Shown piece after piece: positions 45,519 to 55,996 of a stretch of DNA of 64,000 nucleotides. Numbering within the stretch: the stretch's first letter is position 1; the number at the start of each line of letters is the position of its first letter. The stretch covers positions 32,494 through 96,493 of the forward strand of contig JACRLN010000025.1 in NCBI GenBank assembly GCA_016215115.1. The letters are read 5' to 3'. The notes under the pieces are model-generated. The model made no database searches. It had not been told where the DNA came from and worked only from the letters and a program-made list of their open reading frames with translations. This DNA is from Nitrospirota bacterium. Lineage in GTDB: Bacteria > Nitrospirota > Thermodesulfovibrionia > UBA6902. Position numbers and translations under genes: made by a program.

Positions 45519-46646
45519 CTACTTTTCAGCAATTATCCTCTCGTACAACTCCCGTATTTTGCCGATATGCTTATCAAAAGTAAATTCTTCCGCAAGGTGT
45601 CTTGCGCTTTCACTCATGGACACAAGTTTGTCTTTATTATCCAAAAAAAACTGTATTTTTTCTGCTATAGTCCTAACATCTTCAGGTTCTTTGATAACAA
45701 AGCCATGCACTCCGTCCTTAACTATCTCTGCGGCCCCGCTGTTTATAGTTGTTATTACAGGAAGCCCGCTTGCCAGAGCTTCAAGGTGGACATTGCCGAA
45801 AGGTTCATAGATTGTTGGAAATACAAAAATATCTGCCGCTGCGTAGTATTTATGGATATCCTTTTGTGTACCGCATAATATTATATTCTGGCGTTGCTTA
45901 AAAGCCCCCCTGTGTCCCCCCTTGCCAACAATCAGTGTTGATACCGAAACAGGCATGGACTCAACAGCCTTAATGAGATATTCAACGCCTTTTCTTTCAA
46001 AACCTGAGCCAACAAAGAGAACGACAAAATCAGTGTCTGTCAATCCATGCTTCTGCCTTGTTTCACGTCTGTATCTTTCTCTGTTTTTGGGATGAAATTT
46101 TTCTATGTCAACTCCGTTATAAATTACATCGATGTCATCCGGTGATACCCCGTAATTTTCAATTATATTTTTTTTTACCATGTTTGATATTGCAACGATT
46201 CTTTTATATCTGTGCCGCTTAAAAATACTGTGCTCCAGATAAAGAATCAGCCCGTGATACGGATTGAGCACCATAGAAAGGTTTCCCAAAAATCCTGTCC
46301 TCTTCCATCTTTGTTTCAGCCATTCAATATGGCATCCATCCCCTGCGCGGTAGATATCCTGATACAATGTCTTGTCATGTGTCTGGATGATGTCAAAGCT
46401 GTTTCTCTGTTTTTTCAGGAGGAAAAAAGAAAAGAGTGCAAAAGACAGGTCCCTGAAGAATGAATTGAAGGTGACAGCAGGCACATTATGAAAATGTATA
46501 TTCTTGTGCGACCCTGCGGCCTGCCAGTTTATTGCGAATATATGCAGCTCGTGCCCGTCATCTGCGAGTTTCTCAATGAAGCTGCTCGAAAAACTCTCAG
46601 CCCCTCCATGGAAGGTGTATTTTTTTCTAAGTATGGCTATTCTCAT
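45519..46646 (-). CDS. Glycosyltransferase family 4 (WaaG-like)
   Basis: GGAESFSSSFIEKLADDGHELHIFA, FVGSGFERKG, PTIYEPFGNVHLEALASGLPVI. Confidence 0.93.
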   Translation of the reverse strand: MRIAILRKKYTFHGGAESFSSSFIEKLADDGHELHIFAINWQAAGSHKNIHFHNVPAVTFNSFFRDLSFALFSFFLLKKQRNSFDIIQTHDKTLYQDIYRAGDGCHIEWLKQRWKRTGFLGNLSMVLNPYHGLILYLEHSIFKRHRYKRIVAISNMVKKNIIENYGVSPDDIDVIYNGVDIEKFHPKNRERYRRETRQKHGLTDTDFVVLFVGSGFERKGVEYLIKAVESMPVSVSTLIVGKGGHRGAFKQRQNIILCGTQKDIHKYYAAADIFVFPTIYEPFGNVHLEALASGLPVITTINSGAAEIVKDGVHGFVIKEPEDVRTIAEKIQFFLDNKDKLVSMSESARHLAEEFTFDKHIGKIRELYERIIAEK

Positions 46647-47850
46647 TTTTTATGTTTTTGGCTGCAAGCCCGATCCCCAATATGAGAGCAAGGTCTCTCA
46701 ACTGCGAATTTTCTACCATGGCATTCACAATATAAGTGCCGACAAGTAGACCGGAACATGCCACCAGTATATAGCTTTTCATGCCTTGAGAATCAAGGGA
46801 ATCTCTCCAGAATGCCCTGACCGCTGCGATAAGCAGGGCCGCATATAAGATCACGCCGGCTATCCCCTGATGAAAGAATATTCTCAAAAACGGGTTATGG
46901 GGATTTCTGAAGGCAGGCTTAACATGAACAGGCGCGATCTTGTACGGAGTATTCTCAAAAGGCAGATCCATTGAAAAAATTTCGCTTCCGTATCCCCACC
47001 CCAAAAAAGGTTTTTGAAATGCCGCGGAGAGGAGAGGTCCCCATATCGGGGTCCTTTCCCCAATGGATAGAATGTTTTGTTTATCATAAAAAAATCTATT
47101 CTTCATCACTGGAGACAAAAACAGCGCTGCAGTGAAAATAAGAATTATGAGCGCCGAACTTGCAACAACGATTTTTGTATTAAGACTCTTATTCCACTGG
47201 AAATATATCATCCAGACTAATGCAATGAAGACAAATCCTGCCAGTCCGCCCCGTGAAGAGCTGAGAATAACTCCGGATATACCGGCGGCTATCAACGTCA
47301 GCAGGAGGACTCTTTGTTTCCTGTCCTTATTCAGAAGAAATAAAACAAAAGTAAAAGACATAAGGGTGTTTAAATCAATGGCGAATCTGGAATGCCATGC
47401 GTGGCGTATTACCGTCATGGGCCTCATTAAAGGCAGATCGTAAGCCCAGTAACTGTAATATCCAACTGATATGGTAAACACCAGTAAAAAGAATGATAAA
47501 GTGACAAACCGTTTTAGGCTTTTTTCATCGGAAAGCATAGTAGATACAAGACAGAATATAACTATCGCTCTTAAAGGGTCCATTTTCAGGCTGCTTAAAG
47601 AATATAGCGGATCGATGGAAAATGGTACAGCAATAAGAATGGAAGCTATATTGCCCCAGAATAATAAAGAAACCGGCTCTTTTAATATCCAACTGATCCG
47701 CCTGTTTTTAATGGTTGCAAGCCACAGGAAGAAGCTTGAGAAAAGCAGAATGTTCCGGATGGCTTCACCCTTTGTTATAAATGTAAAAATTATATAGAGA
47801 TAGACTTCAATTGCGATTATATTGTCTATGGCTTCATATTTCTTTTCCAT
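46627..47850 (-). CDS. O-antigen ligase family protein (Wzy/WaaL-like)
   Basis: Polytopic; SSSRGGLAGF, GWGYGSE, NPHNPFLRIFFHQGIAG. Confidence 0.9.
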   Translation of the reverse strand: MEKKYEAIDNIIAIEVYLYIIFTFITKGEAIRNILLFSSFFLWLATIKNRRISWILKEPVSLLFWGNIASILIAVPFSIDPLYSLSSLKMDPLRAIVIFCLVSTMLSDEKSLKRFVTLSFFLLVFTISVGYYSYWAYDLPLMRPMTVIRHAWHSRFAIDLNTLMSFTFVLFLLNKDRKQRVLLLTLIAAGISGVILSSSRGGLAGFVFIALVWMIYFQWNKSLNTKIVVASSALIILIFTAALFLSPVMKNRFFYDKQNILSIGERTPIWGPLLSAAFQKPFLGWGYGSEIFSMDLPFENTPYKIAPVHVKPAFRNPHNPFLRIFFHQGIAGVILYAALLIAAVRAFWRDSLDSQGMKSYILVACSGLLVGTYIVNAMVENSQLRDLALILGIGLAAKNIKNENSHT

Positions 47851-48920
47851 AACACCTCTTCGCTTGTAGTAATTAACCCTGAAATGGCAGCTTTTACCTC
47901 GTCAGAAGAAAGTCTTTTTGTACATTCAAGATCATACTGACATTTATTCCCTTTGCAGTCCCGGCAGCCTGCGTCTCCTCTTAATACTATGGAGTTTTTA
48001 GTGAAAGGGTACCACGCAATATCAGCGCCAGGGCGAAAAAAAAGGCCTACAACCGGAAGAGTTTCCATAGCAGATGCAATATGCAGCGGGCCGGTGTCAT
48101 TTCCTATATACAAAGAACTTATTTCCAATAATGCTATTAATTCGCCAAACGACAGTTTGCCTCCAAGGTTGTATAAGTGATGTTTCGACAGAGAAAGGAT
48201 TTCATTAATTTTATTTAAATCACCATTTCCCCCGACAAATACTACCTGAAAGCCTTTAGAAAAAAGCCAGTCTGAGGTCTCTGCAAAACCATTGGATGTC
48301 CATTGTCTGAAAATTCTGCCTGCCCCAGGATGTATACAACTTATGGGCCTGTCTGTTTTTATCCCCATATTGGAAAGTTTATTGCTTAATACTGCTCTTT
48401 TGGAATTTGTGGCCTTTAACTGGTAAAACATGCTGTCAATTTCTGCCCCGGCTGCGGAAGCAATTTCTGAGTATTTATATAGCCTGTGTCTCTCCGGAGT
48501 AATATCAACCTTTAAATTATAAAGATACGGTCTGACCGCTGAGGAAGATCCAACACGTACCGGCGCCCCGGCAAGAAAAGCAAGAGTTGATGCAACAATC
48601 CTGCCCTCGAGATCGATTATTACATCTGGAGCTATGCGTCTTAATTGAGTAACAAGCTTTAAATAAAGCATCCCTCTTCTTATTAATGAGCTTTCTCTAA
48701 ATTGCCTTCTGGGATAAAGTATTAAATGGTCCAGTCCTTCTATTGTTTCTGCAATCTCTTTATACTCACTGTTAACTACAAGATAAAAATTCTTTTCTTT
48801 AAAATATTCTTTAAGTGCATTAATTGCAGGAAGGGAAACCACAAGGTTTCCCAGATGGTGGTCAGTCATCATTACAACAACATTGTTGATTTTTTTAAAA
48901 TTTGATAACATCTTCAACAA
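47826..48920 (-). CDS. Glycosyltransferase family 9 (heptosyltransferase)
   Basis: DHHLGNLVVSLPAINALKEYF, HPGAGRIFRQW, SLYIGNDTGPLHIASAM. Confidence 0.93.
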   Translation of the reverse strand: MLKMLSNFKKINNVVVMMTDHHLGNLVVSLPAINALKEYFKEKNFYLVVNSEYKEIAETIEGLDHLILYPRRQFRESSLIRRGMLYLKLVTQLRRIAPDVIIDLEGRIVASTLAFLAGAPVRVGSSSAVRPYLYNLKVDITPERHRLYKYSEIASAAGAEIDSMFYQLKATNSKRAVLSNKLSNMGIKTDRPISCIHPGAGRIFRQWTSNGFAETSDWLFSKGFQVVFVGGNGDLNKINEILSLSKHHLYNLGGKLSFGELIALLEISSLYIGNDTGPLHIASAMETLPVVGLFFRPGADIAWYPFTKNSIVLRGDAGCRDCKGNKCQYDLECTKRLSSDEVKAAISGLITTSEEVLWKRNMKP

Positions 48921-49890
48921 TTCTCAACATTTCCCTTGTTCTGACTTCATATGTGTGTTCTTTTAATACCCGTTTTGTTCCGGTATAGGCAATTTTCATC
49001 CGCTCCTCATTATTTTTAAGGTAATATCTTATCATATCAATCATTTCATCATCAGACCTGAAGGTCACAATTTCTTTGCCCGGCTCTAAAACATCTTCAA
49101 TTCCATCAACATGCCGGCACATATAAAAAGCGCCGCAACCCACAGAAGTATACATTCTTGCGCTCATTGATTTTCTGATATGAGGCATCGAATCAAAGGC
49201 CAGAAATATTTTAGAGAATCTGGCAACCTTTGCATATTCTTCACCCCAGACAAATTTCCCTCCATATGCCCTACCGAGTTTTCCAAGTATCATGGGTATC
49301 GTGGAAAATTTTCGCGGTATTTTAGGACCCCACCATTTTAGTTTAAAGCCGGAATCAATAATTTTTTTCAAAGACTTTCTTCTATTTAAATACTGGGGCT
49401 TAGACCCGATATTTCCGACAAAAGTTACATCCGTAGAATAGGTTCCGATATCCTTTTTTGTGATCTCTTTTATATTAAAAAAATCAGGTTCAAAAGCTTG
49501 AGAAAGCCAAAAGACATTTTTTGCACCCAGCCGTTTAAACTCCTCTACAAGGCCTTCTGACATTGTGAAAAATACATCCGAAACCTTCACAAAAGAAGGG
49601 AGCCAATCAGGTATTACAGGATCAATATACCACTGAACGAGGATTATGCCTTTTTTTTTAATCTCCTGCAGCCAGTCCGGCTTTAATCCATAATCTTTTA
49701 TGTAGAGAAGCATGTGAGGCGCTGACAATTTAACAGCTTCCATTAGAGCATCATATGAATTTTCTTTCTCAGACGGGTCAAAGGTATGTACGGTAATTTT
49801 ATTTTTTTCAAACCCCTTTTTTATGTAATAAGCCGGGTTCCATGGTTTTTGAAAGTCAGAAGCTATCAAAATTTTGTCAATTTTTTTCAA
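48895..49890 (-). CDS. CgeB-like glycosyltransferase
   Basis: VTFVGNIGSKPQYLNRRKSL, SARMYTSVGCGAFYMCRHVDGIEDVLEPGKEIVTF. Confidence 0.85.
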   Translation of the reverse strand: MKKIDKILIASDFQKPWNPAYYIKKGFEKNKITVHTFDPSEKENSYDALMEAVKLSAPHMLLYIKDYGLKPDWLQEIKKKGIILVQWYIDPVIPDWLPSFVKVSDVFFTMSEGLVEEFKRLGAKNVFWLSQAFEPDFFNIKEITKKDIGTYSTDVTFVGNIGSKPQYLNRRKSLKKIIDSGFKLKWWGPKIPRKFSTIPMILGKLGRAYGGKFVWGEEYAKVARFSKIFLAFDSMPHIRKSMSARMYTSVGCGAFYMCRHVDGIEDVLEPGKEIVTFRSDDEMIDMIRYYLKNNEERMKIAYTGTKRVLKEHTYEVRTREMLRIVEDVIKF

Positions 49891-51023
49891 ATCAGTTCTC
49901 CGGCAAGCCTTTTCAGTTTTTCCCTTATAGTTTTCAGGCTGTAAAGTTCATTGCATCTTTCTCTTGCCTTGCGCCCCATCTGGGATGCCTTTTCAGGATT
50001 TTCAATTACCCATTTTATTGCGCTGCTCAATTCATCCGGTGATTCAGGGTTAACAATTATACCGCAATCTGCAAGAATTTCAGGTATATTTGATACCCTG
50101 GTTGAAATAATCGGGCGGGACATCGACATCGCATCAAAAATCTTTGAAGGTATCTGTCCTACGGTATCGGGTGTTACCCTTTGAGGTATAATTACAACAT
50201 CGGAGAGCATTAAATACCTGGGCAACTCTTTAACAGGCACAAACCCAGTCATAAAAAATCTGCCGCTCCTTGAGGCTTGCAGCTTTTCTTCATATTTCCC
50301 GTTCATGTTTGCGCCTACTATCATTAATATCAAATCCGGATTATCAATCATTAGAACAGCCTCAACAGCATCTTCTAATCCCTTATGTTGTCTCGGCGTG
50401 CCAAGAAACATTACTATTTTTTTCCCGGCGAGTCCCAGCTCTTTTTTTAAATCATCATTTTTAAACTTTAAGGGATCAAGAAAGTCCGTGTCTTTTGCAT
50501 GGGGGATGATCTCTCCGCCGTATTTATTTTTGAGAAAAGTCGAAACAGTTGTCACTCTATCAGCATACCTGATAAAAAACTGCATGACCCAGGTCCAGAA
50601 TAAGCCATTTGGATTTGTAACATGCACAAACCGTGACAGCCTGTTCCAAAACCTTTTTTTCAGATAAAAACCTACCTCCCAGTCATCTATATCAAGAATC
50701 AATGGTTTATTAGAAAAAAACTTTTTCAGTAATCCAAACCCGAAACTTGTGAACCGGGGTTTTACCGCATATACAGCATCGCCGTCAATTTTATTAAGAA
50801 TAGCAGGGAGCTTAAACAATAAAAAGGGTAATCTGCTGTAAGGTACTTTTGTTATCTTGATATCGGAATCCCTTAGCGGTTCCCATATGTAACCTTTCTT
50901 TGCAGGCCCTATAATTTCCACATCATAATATTCTGACAATGCCTGTCCCAATATATATGCCCTGCCAAGAGAATTGTCGGAAAGGTCAAAGTTAAGGATT
51001 GATATTTTTTTTCGGTCAGACAT
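49887..51023 (-). CDS. Glycosyltransferase family 4
   Basis: FLGTPRQHKGLEDAVEA, IPSKIFDAMSMSRPII. Confidence 0.92.
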   Translation of the reverse strand: MSDRKKISILNFDLSDNSLGRAYILGQALSEYYDVEIIGPAKKGYIWEPLRDSDIKITKVPYSRLPFLLFKLPAILNKIDGDAVYAVKPRFTSFGFGLLKKFFSNKPLILDIDDWEVGFYLKKRFWNRLSRFVHVTNPNGLFWTWVMQFFIRYADRVTTVSTFLKNKYGGEIIPHAKDTDFLDPLKFKNDDLKKELGLAGKKIVMFLGTPRQHKGLEDAVEAVLMIDNPDLILMIVGANMNGKYEEKLQASRSGRFFMTGFVPVKELPRYLMLSDVVIIPQRVTPDTVGQIPSKIFDAMSMSRPIISTRVSNIPEILADCGIIVNPESPDELSSAIKWVIENPEKASQMGRKARERCNELYSLKTIREKLKRLAGELI

Positions 51024-51786
51024 ATTTTTTTATCCAATCCTTAATCCTTTCGCCTTTTGTCCTCACATCCAAAGGTAAAAAACTTTTCCATTTCTCAATA
51101 AAAATATTGCTCATTTTATCCCTTAATGCAGTGTCGGCCTCAGGTTTAATGGTTGATCGTGTTCCGGCCCCCCTGTGAGTAAATGGGATATTGAGGACAT
51201 AGTTTCTGTATCCGTTAATATATGCTTTTAGCGATATATCCTTATCATAGTAATGCATTGTATAACCTTCATCGAATTTCCCTATTTCTTCATAGATCTT
51301 TTTCTTCATAGCCATAAACAGCCCGTCCACAACAGCAACTTCCATATAATCATTCCTCAGGTTACCACTTTCAAGTTTCGAATGGACAATGCATCTTCCG
51401 GTGAAGCTCCCGTCCCTGCGGATCTTTCGCGCCCCATAAAGCCCGACAATTCCCGTGTCGTCTCTGGTTTTAAGGAAATCCGCAATCCTGTCAGGCCAAT
51501 TCCAGTCATGAATAATTACATCGTTATGCATAAAAACGAGAGTACCATACCTTGCCAGAGATGCCCCCTGATTAAATGCGCGGATGAGACCGATGTTTTC
51601 CTGATTCTGACAGTTACGAAACTTTCCTGTCAGGGTTTTGAGGAAGCCCGTGGTATCGTCTGTTGAACCGTTGTCAACGAATATGAATTCTATATTGGAA
51701 AGTCTTATCCGGGCAAGAGAACCGGCGCAGTCACGTGTAAGTTCAACTTTGTTATAACAGGGGACGATTACACTAAGCCCTTCCAT
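51016..51786 (-). CDS. Glycosyltransferase family 2
   Basis: LSVIVPCYNKVELTRDC, FIFVDNGSTDDT, VFMHNDVIIHD. Confidence 0.94.
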   Translation of the reverse strand: MEGLSVIVPCYNKVELTRDCAGSLARIRLSNIEFIFVDNGSTDDTTGFLKTLTGKFRNCQNQENIGLIRAFNQGASLARYGTLVFMHNDVIIHDWNWPDRIADFLKTRDDTGIVGLYGARKIRRDGSFTGRCIVHSKLESGNLRNDYMEVAVVDGLFMAMKKKIYEEIGKFDEGYTMHYYDKDISLKAYINGYRNYVLNIPFTHRGAGTRSTIKPEADTALRDKMSNIFIEKWKSFLPLDVRTKGERIKDWIKKYV

Positions 51787-52598
51787 CTTTGCTCCGTGTA
51801 GTGTTTTAACAGTTTCAAAAAATATTTTTCTTTTTCAATTCCTGCTGCTTTCATATAATGATGCAACAGCATTTTTTTTTCATCCTCTGTAACAGGAAGT
51901 CCCGGGTGATTAAGCCCCGCGAGGTCCTTTGCCGACTTTTTAAGAGTGAATGGTTTGTTTCTTCGTATGCTGTCAATATCTATAAAGCCGGAAAAATCCG
52001 ACCTGTTCACAAAAACATGGGAAAGGTGAGCGTCTCCGAGCCAGAACCTGAGTTTATGGAGTTTCACTATTTCATCCAGAATACTTATATATGTTTTAAT
52101 GTCAATGGTCTGCTTTTGCCTTATTAAAATATCATAGAGTGATGTGCCATCTATTTTCCTGATGATAAAGAACGGTCCGCCTGTCTCCCTGATTTTCCCG
52201 TAAGCCTCAACCTTTGGCACCTTGATCCCTTTTGTTATGAGATATTCAGAAAGATTGTAAATGCGGGAGGCTTTATCTGTAATATGAAACACGATTCTAT
52301 TTTTCATCGTCAACGGATGAATGAACTTAAAAAAGCAGTCCGTTATCCTGTCATAGAACAGGGTCGTTGCTTTTACCGTTGGATAAAGCAGAAACCCCTC
52401 TCTGTGCAGTATATCCCCGGCTTTTTCATTAAGCTCTTTTACAGGTTCAAGAAGAAACGGGTGTGTTTTTATCAGCGTACAGATTTTTGCAATAGACGCA
52501 AGAACCGGATCTGAATAATAAAACGACGCTATATCATTTTCGAGATGCTTCATGTTTATAACAAACTCAGTTCCAATAGTACCTAAATTAAAAATCAA
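51768..52598 (-). CDS. LPS core kinase-like (WaaP/Kdo kinase superfamily)
   Basis: PFFIIRKIDGTSLYD, FWLGDAHLSHVFVNRSDFSGFIDIDSIRR. Confidence 0.75.
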   Translation of the reverse strand: MIFNLGTIGTEFVINMKHLENDIASFYYSDPVLASIAKICTLIKTHPFLLEPVKELNEKAGDILHREGFLLYPTVKATTLFYDRITDCFFKFIHPLTMKNRIVFHITDKASRIYNLSEYLITKGIKVPKVEAYGKIRETGGPFFIIRKIDGTSLYDILIRQKQTIDIKTYISILDEIVKLHKLRFWLGDAHLSHVFVNRSDFSGFIDIDSIRRNKPFTLKKSAKDLAGLNHPGLPVTEDEKKMLLHHYMKAAGIEKEKYFLKLLKHYTEQRWKGLV

Positions 52599-52684
52599 AA
52601 ATTAAAATGACAGATCAAAAACTAAAAATAGAAAAAGCTGTTATATGAGCCTCTTGCAAAAGTATCGAGGAAATCGCTTTTGTT

Positions 52685-52791
52685 GTCATACCCGCGAAGG
52701 CGGGTATCCAGAAGCCTGCCCTCGAAGGTCTTAATCGGGGGTCTTTGGTTTTAAAGAATACTGGATTCCCGATAAAGACCTCGGGAATGAC
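52685..52791. repeat. GTCATACCCGCG...CGGGAATGAC dispersed repeat, nested between AAAATCAAAAATT-type inverted arms
   Basis: Same core family as 6305-6380; flanks 52588-52630 and 52860-52912 are low-complexity inverted copies. Confidence 0.75.
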
Positions 52792-52878
52792 GAATAAAAA
52801 CTTTTGCAAAAACTTCATATGATTACCATTAAATTGCAGCATTGCTGAAAAATGTTTTATATTTTTGATTTTTATTTG

Positions 52879-53982
52879 TCATTTTGCATTTTGATTTTTA
52901 ATTTTTGATTTATACAGCTCTTTATATATCGCTTCCGTCTTATCTATCATGCTGTTGATAGTAAATTTTTTTAATGCGGTATCTCTTGCCTTCCTGCCGA
53001 TCCGCATCCTTAGTTCTTTATCTTTCAAAAGCAGGTTGACCTTTTCAGCCATATCTCCGGAATCTTTGACCTTGAAATACAGTCCGTTTACTCTGTCTGC
53101 GATTATCTCTTTAAAAGTCGGGACGTCCGAGACTACAAGCGGCTTCCCCATGATCATTGCCTCAAGCAGCGCCGTGCTGATACTTTCAAATACTGACGGG
53201 AAAACAAAAATATCAATAGTTTTTAAAATTCTTGGAATATCATCCCTGTGACCTAAAAAAACAATTTTGTCATGCAATTCTTTCTTGACATGTGAAAGCA
53301 GACTGTTCTTGAAAGGTTCACTGATACGCCCGGCAAACAATAAAATGCACGGATGTTTTTCATAGATACTATTAAAAGATTGAAAAAGAAATTCCTGCCC
53401 TTTCACGTTTGCAAATGTGGATGTATTGCCTATGATTGTTGTTTCAGACGGGATATTGAGTTCTCCCCGTATATCTTCAACATCCGGGTGAAATCTTTCA
53501 ATGTTTACTGCCGAAGGAATCGCGGTAATCTCTTTGTTTATTAATCCGCATTCCCTGAGCACGTCTTTCACGGCATTACTCGTCACGATAATTCTGTCAG
53601 GTAACGAATAAATGAATTTTGCAAGCGGCCCTCTGCCAATAGGATAAAGGTTATGCCGGAACCTTACAAGATGTCTACCTGTAAGTTTAGCTGCTATCCC
53701 TCCTGCCCAACTGTCAACAGAGCTGTGTGTAGATACTATTTCAATGTTTTCCTCTTTAATAATCTTCATCAACCTTGGAATAGCAGCAAGGTAAGCCTGT
53801 TTTACCATGTTCATTTCGTAAATCTTTATACCTGCCTGCCTTGCTTTCTGTGCAAGAACGCTTTCCCTTTGACAGGCGATGATAACATTATGCCCTCTTT
53901 TCTGAAGACCAAGCGCTTCCGATAAAACCCTGTTCTGCTGCCCACCCCATCTTTTAAGGGTTTCTGTGTGTAGAATGTTCAT
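52879..53982 (-). CDS. Glycosyltransferase family 4
   Basis: HTETLKRWGGQQNRVLSEALGLQKRGH, FPSVFESISTALLEAMIMGKPLVVSD. Confidence 0.93.
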   Translation of the reverse strand: MNILHTETLKRWGGQQNRVLSEALGLQKRGHNVIIACQRESVLAQKARQAGIKIYEMNMVKQAYLAAIPRLMKIIKEENIEIVSTHSSVDSWAGGIAAKLTGRHLVRFRHNLYPIGRGPLAKFIYSLPDRIIVTSNAVKDVLRECGLINKEITAIPSAVNIERFHPDVEDIRGELNIPSETTIIGNTSTFANVKGQEFLFQSFNSIYEKHPCILLFAGRISEPFKNSLLSHVKKELHDKIVFLGHRDDIPRILKTIDIFVFPSVFESISTALLEAMIMGKPLVVSDVPTFKEIIADRVNGLYFKVKDSGDMAEKVNLLLKDKELRMRIGRKARDTALKKFTINSMIDKTEAIYKELYKSKIKNQNAK

Positions 53983-53992
53983 GTTGTTAATT

Positions 53993-54079
53993 CCCCCCTC
54001 ACCCTAACCCTCTCCCACGAGGGGAGAGGGAACTTCAATATCACCCCTCCCTTGATGGGAGGAGATTAAGGGGAGGGTG
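53993..54079. repeat. CCCCTCACCC...GGGGAGAGGG dispersed palindromic repeat
   Basis: Two adjacent inverted repeats between GT genes. Confidence 0.65.
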
Positions 54080-55174
54080 TTATTTTTTTTTCTTTTCTAA
54101 TAATCTCTTATACAAGCCTTCAATCTTATCAATCATATGCTCTACAGAATGTTCCTTCAGAACGAGCTCCCTTGCATTTGCAGCAAATCGTAAGGCTTCA
54201 TCCGGTTTATTTAAAATTTGTATTATCCCTTTTGCCAGTCCCTCATGGTCTCCCGGCTCAACAAGGAGGCCGGTCTTTTCATGGATTACTACTTCAGGCA
54301 CTCCGCCGACTTTTGTAGCAACGACCGGGACGCTCGAAGCCATTGCCTGAAGGAGGCTCTGGGGAAACCCTTCCGACCAGGAGCTGAGCACGGCAACGTC
54401 AGTAAAAGAATATATTTCAGGAATGTTCTCAATAAAACCTGTAAACATAACATGGCGCGCTATGCCCAGGTCTTCTGACATTTTTTCGAGTCGCTCTCTT
54501 GCAGGACCTTCACCGACAATTAAGTACTTTGCGTTGGGAAAGGCATCTATTACCTTTTTGACTGAGCTTAATGTTACTTCATGGCCTTTCACACTTCTTA
54601 AAATACCGACATTCGATATAACGATTGAATCCAGGCTGAATCCGTATTTCAGCTTTGCTTCTTTATTTTTTTTCACGTCAAAGAATTCCATACCTACTCC
54701 CGTAGGGATACTCACCACTCTGTCAGCAGGGAAGCCGCAGTTGTTCACGAGGTTGTTTCGCATATTGTCGCCGCACGTTATATAAACGTCAGGCAGATAG
54801 TGGACGAAATTAAGAAGACTCCTTTTCAAAGGAATGTTGAGGTGTCTCGTTCTCACAAGCACAGGAACATTTGTAAATTTTGCGGCAATGCCTCCAATCC
54901 ATGAGTCAACTCCGCTGTGGGTGTTGGCAACATCAAACCTGTTGTTTTTCAAAAAACGCGTCATCTGTATAATACTTGGTATATCGTAAAATTTTCTCAT
55001 GGGAAAGGTATGAATATCTATGCCGAGTTTAACCGCTTCGCGTCTTATATTTGCATGTTCCCTGCATGCAATGGCTACATAATGTCCTCTGCGAGACAGC
55101 CCGGCTGCCTCTGCCAGGATTCTTCTTTCCTGTCCACCGAGACCGTCAGACCATTCTGTGTGAAGAATTCGCAT
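54080..55174 (-). CDS. Glycosyltransferase family 4
   Basis: HTEWSDGLGGQERRILAEAAGLSRRGH, LSSWSEGFPQSLLQAMASSVPVVATKVGGVPEVV. Confidence 0.94.
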   Translation of the reverse strand: MRILHTEWSDGLGGQERRILAEAAGLSRRGHYVAIACREHANIRREAVKLGIDIHTFPMRKFYDIPSIIQMTRFLKNNRFDVANTHSGVDSWIGGIAAKFTNVPVLVRTRHLNIPLKRSLLNFVHYLPDVYITCGDNMRNNLVNNCGFPADRVVSIPTGVGMEFFDVKKNKEAKLKYGFSLDSIVISNVGILRSVKGHEVTLSSVKKVIDAFPNAKYLIVGEGPARERLEKMSEDLGIARHVMFTGFIENIPEIYSFTDVAVLSSWSEGFPQSLLQAMASSVPVVATKVGGVPEVVIHEKTGLLVEPGDHEGLAKGIIQILNKPDEALRFAANARELVLKEHSVEHMIDKIEGLYKRLLEKKKK

Positions 55175-55996
55175 TTACTTGAAATACTTAAGGTAGGCTT
55201 TGCTTAACCGGTCCCTTGAAAATATAAATAGTTTTTTTCTTAACGCAAAGTTGCCTATATTCCCGATGACTATCCTTTTGATTCTCCAGGGTTCTGATGT
55301 AGAGGTGTTTGCGCCTTTTTCGGTGGTAAAGAGGAGTTTATACCCTGCTGATCTTGCAGCTTCTATATATGCATTATCATATTTTCCCCAGGGCCAGCAG
55401 AGTGCATGGCACTGTTTTTTTAATTTATTTTCTATTACTTCTTTTGATATCTTTAATTCCCCGTTAAGCACAGTCATTCTTTCTTTATTATCAGGGTATA
55501 ATTTATCCCATCTCCGGTGTGTATGTGTATGGGATTGTATATCCATCAGGCCTGTATTTTCCATCTCCCCGATCTCTTCCCATGAAAGCATTACTTCCTG
55601 TGCAGAACCGGACTCAACCTTCTGTTGACATTCCTTATGCAAAGGCGATCCCTTTACTGGTCCTTCATCGGAACGCATTCTCTTGCCTTTTTCATGAATC
55701 AGTGATGTAATCACAAAAATCACCGCCTTCATGTCATACTTTTTAAGTATCGGATAAGCAAAGAGCCAGTTGTCTATCCATCCGTCATCAAAAGTTATGA
55801 CAACAGGTTTATCAGGAGGAATCCGAGTTCCATTTAATATTTCCAGAAGATCGGTTGTATTGAGCGCAGTATACCCGCCTTCTTTCAGGTAACTTATCTG
55901 CGATTCAAATAAATGGGGCTTTACATTAACAAAGTTTCCTTCGGGATTTACATGATGATACATTAACACAGGGATACCGAAATTCTTCTTTTTCAT
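55175..55996 (-). CDS. Polysaccharide deacetylase
   Basis: VLMYHHVNPEGNFV, VVITFDDGWIDNWLFAYPIL, SHTHTHRRW. Confidence 0.93.
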   Translation of the reverse strand: MKKKNFGIPVLMYHHVNPEGNFVNVKPHLFESQISYLKEGGYTALNTTDLLEILNGTRIPPDKPVVITFDDGWIDNWLFAYPILKKYDMKAVIFVITSLIHEKGKRMRSDEGPVKGSPLHKECQQKVESGSAQEVMLSWEEIGEMENTGLMDIQSHTHTHRRWDKLYPDNKERMTVLNGELKISKEVIENKLKKQCHALCWPWGKYDNAYIEAARSAGYKLLFTTEKGANTSTSEPWRIKRIVIGNIGNFALRKKLFIFSRDRLSKAYLKYFK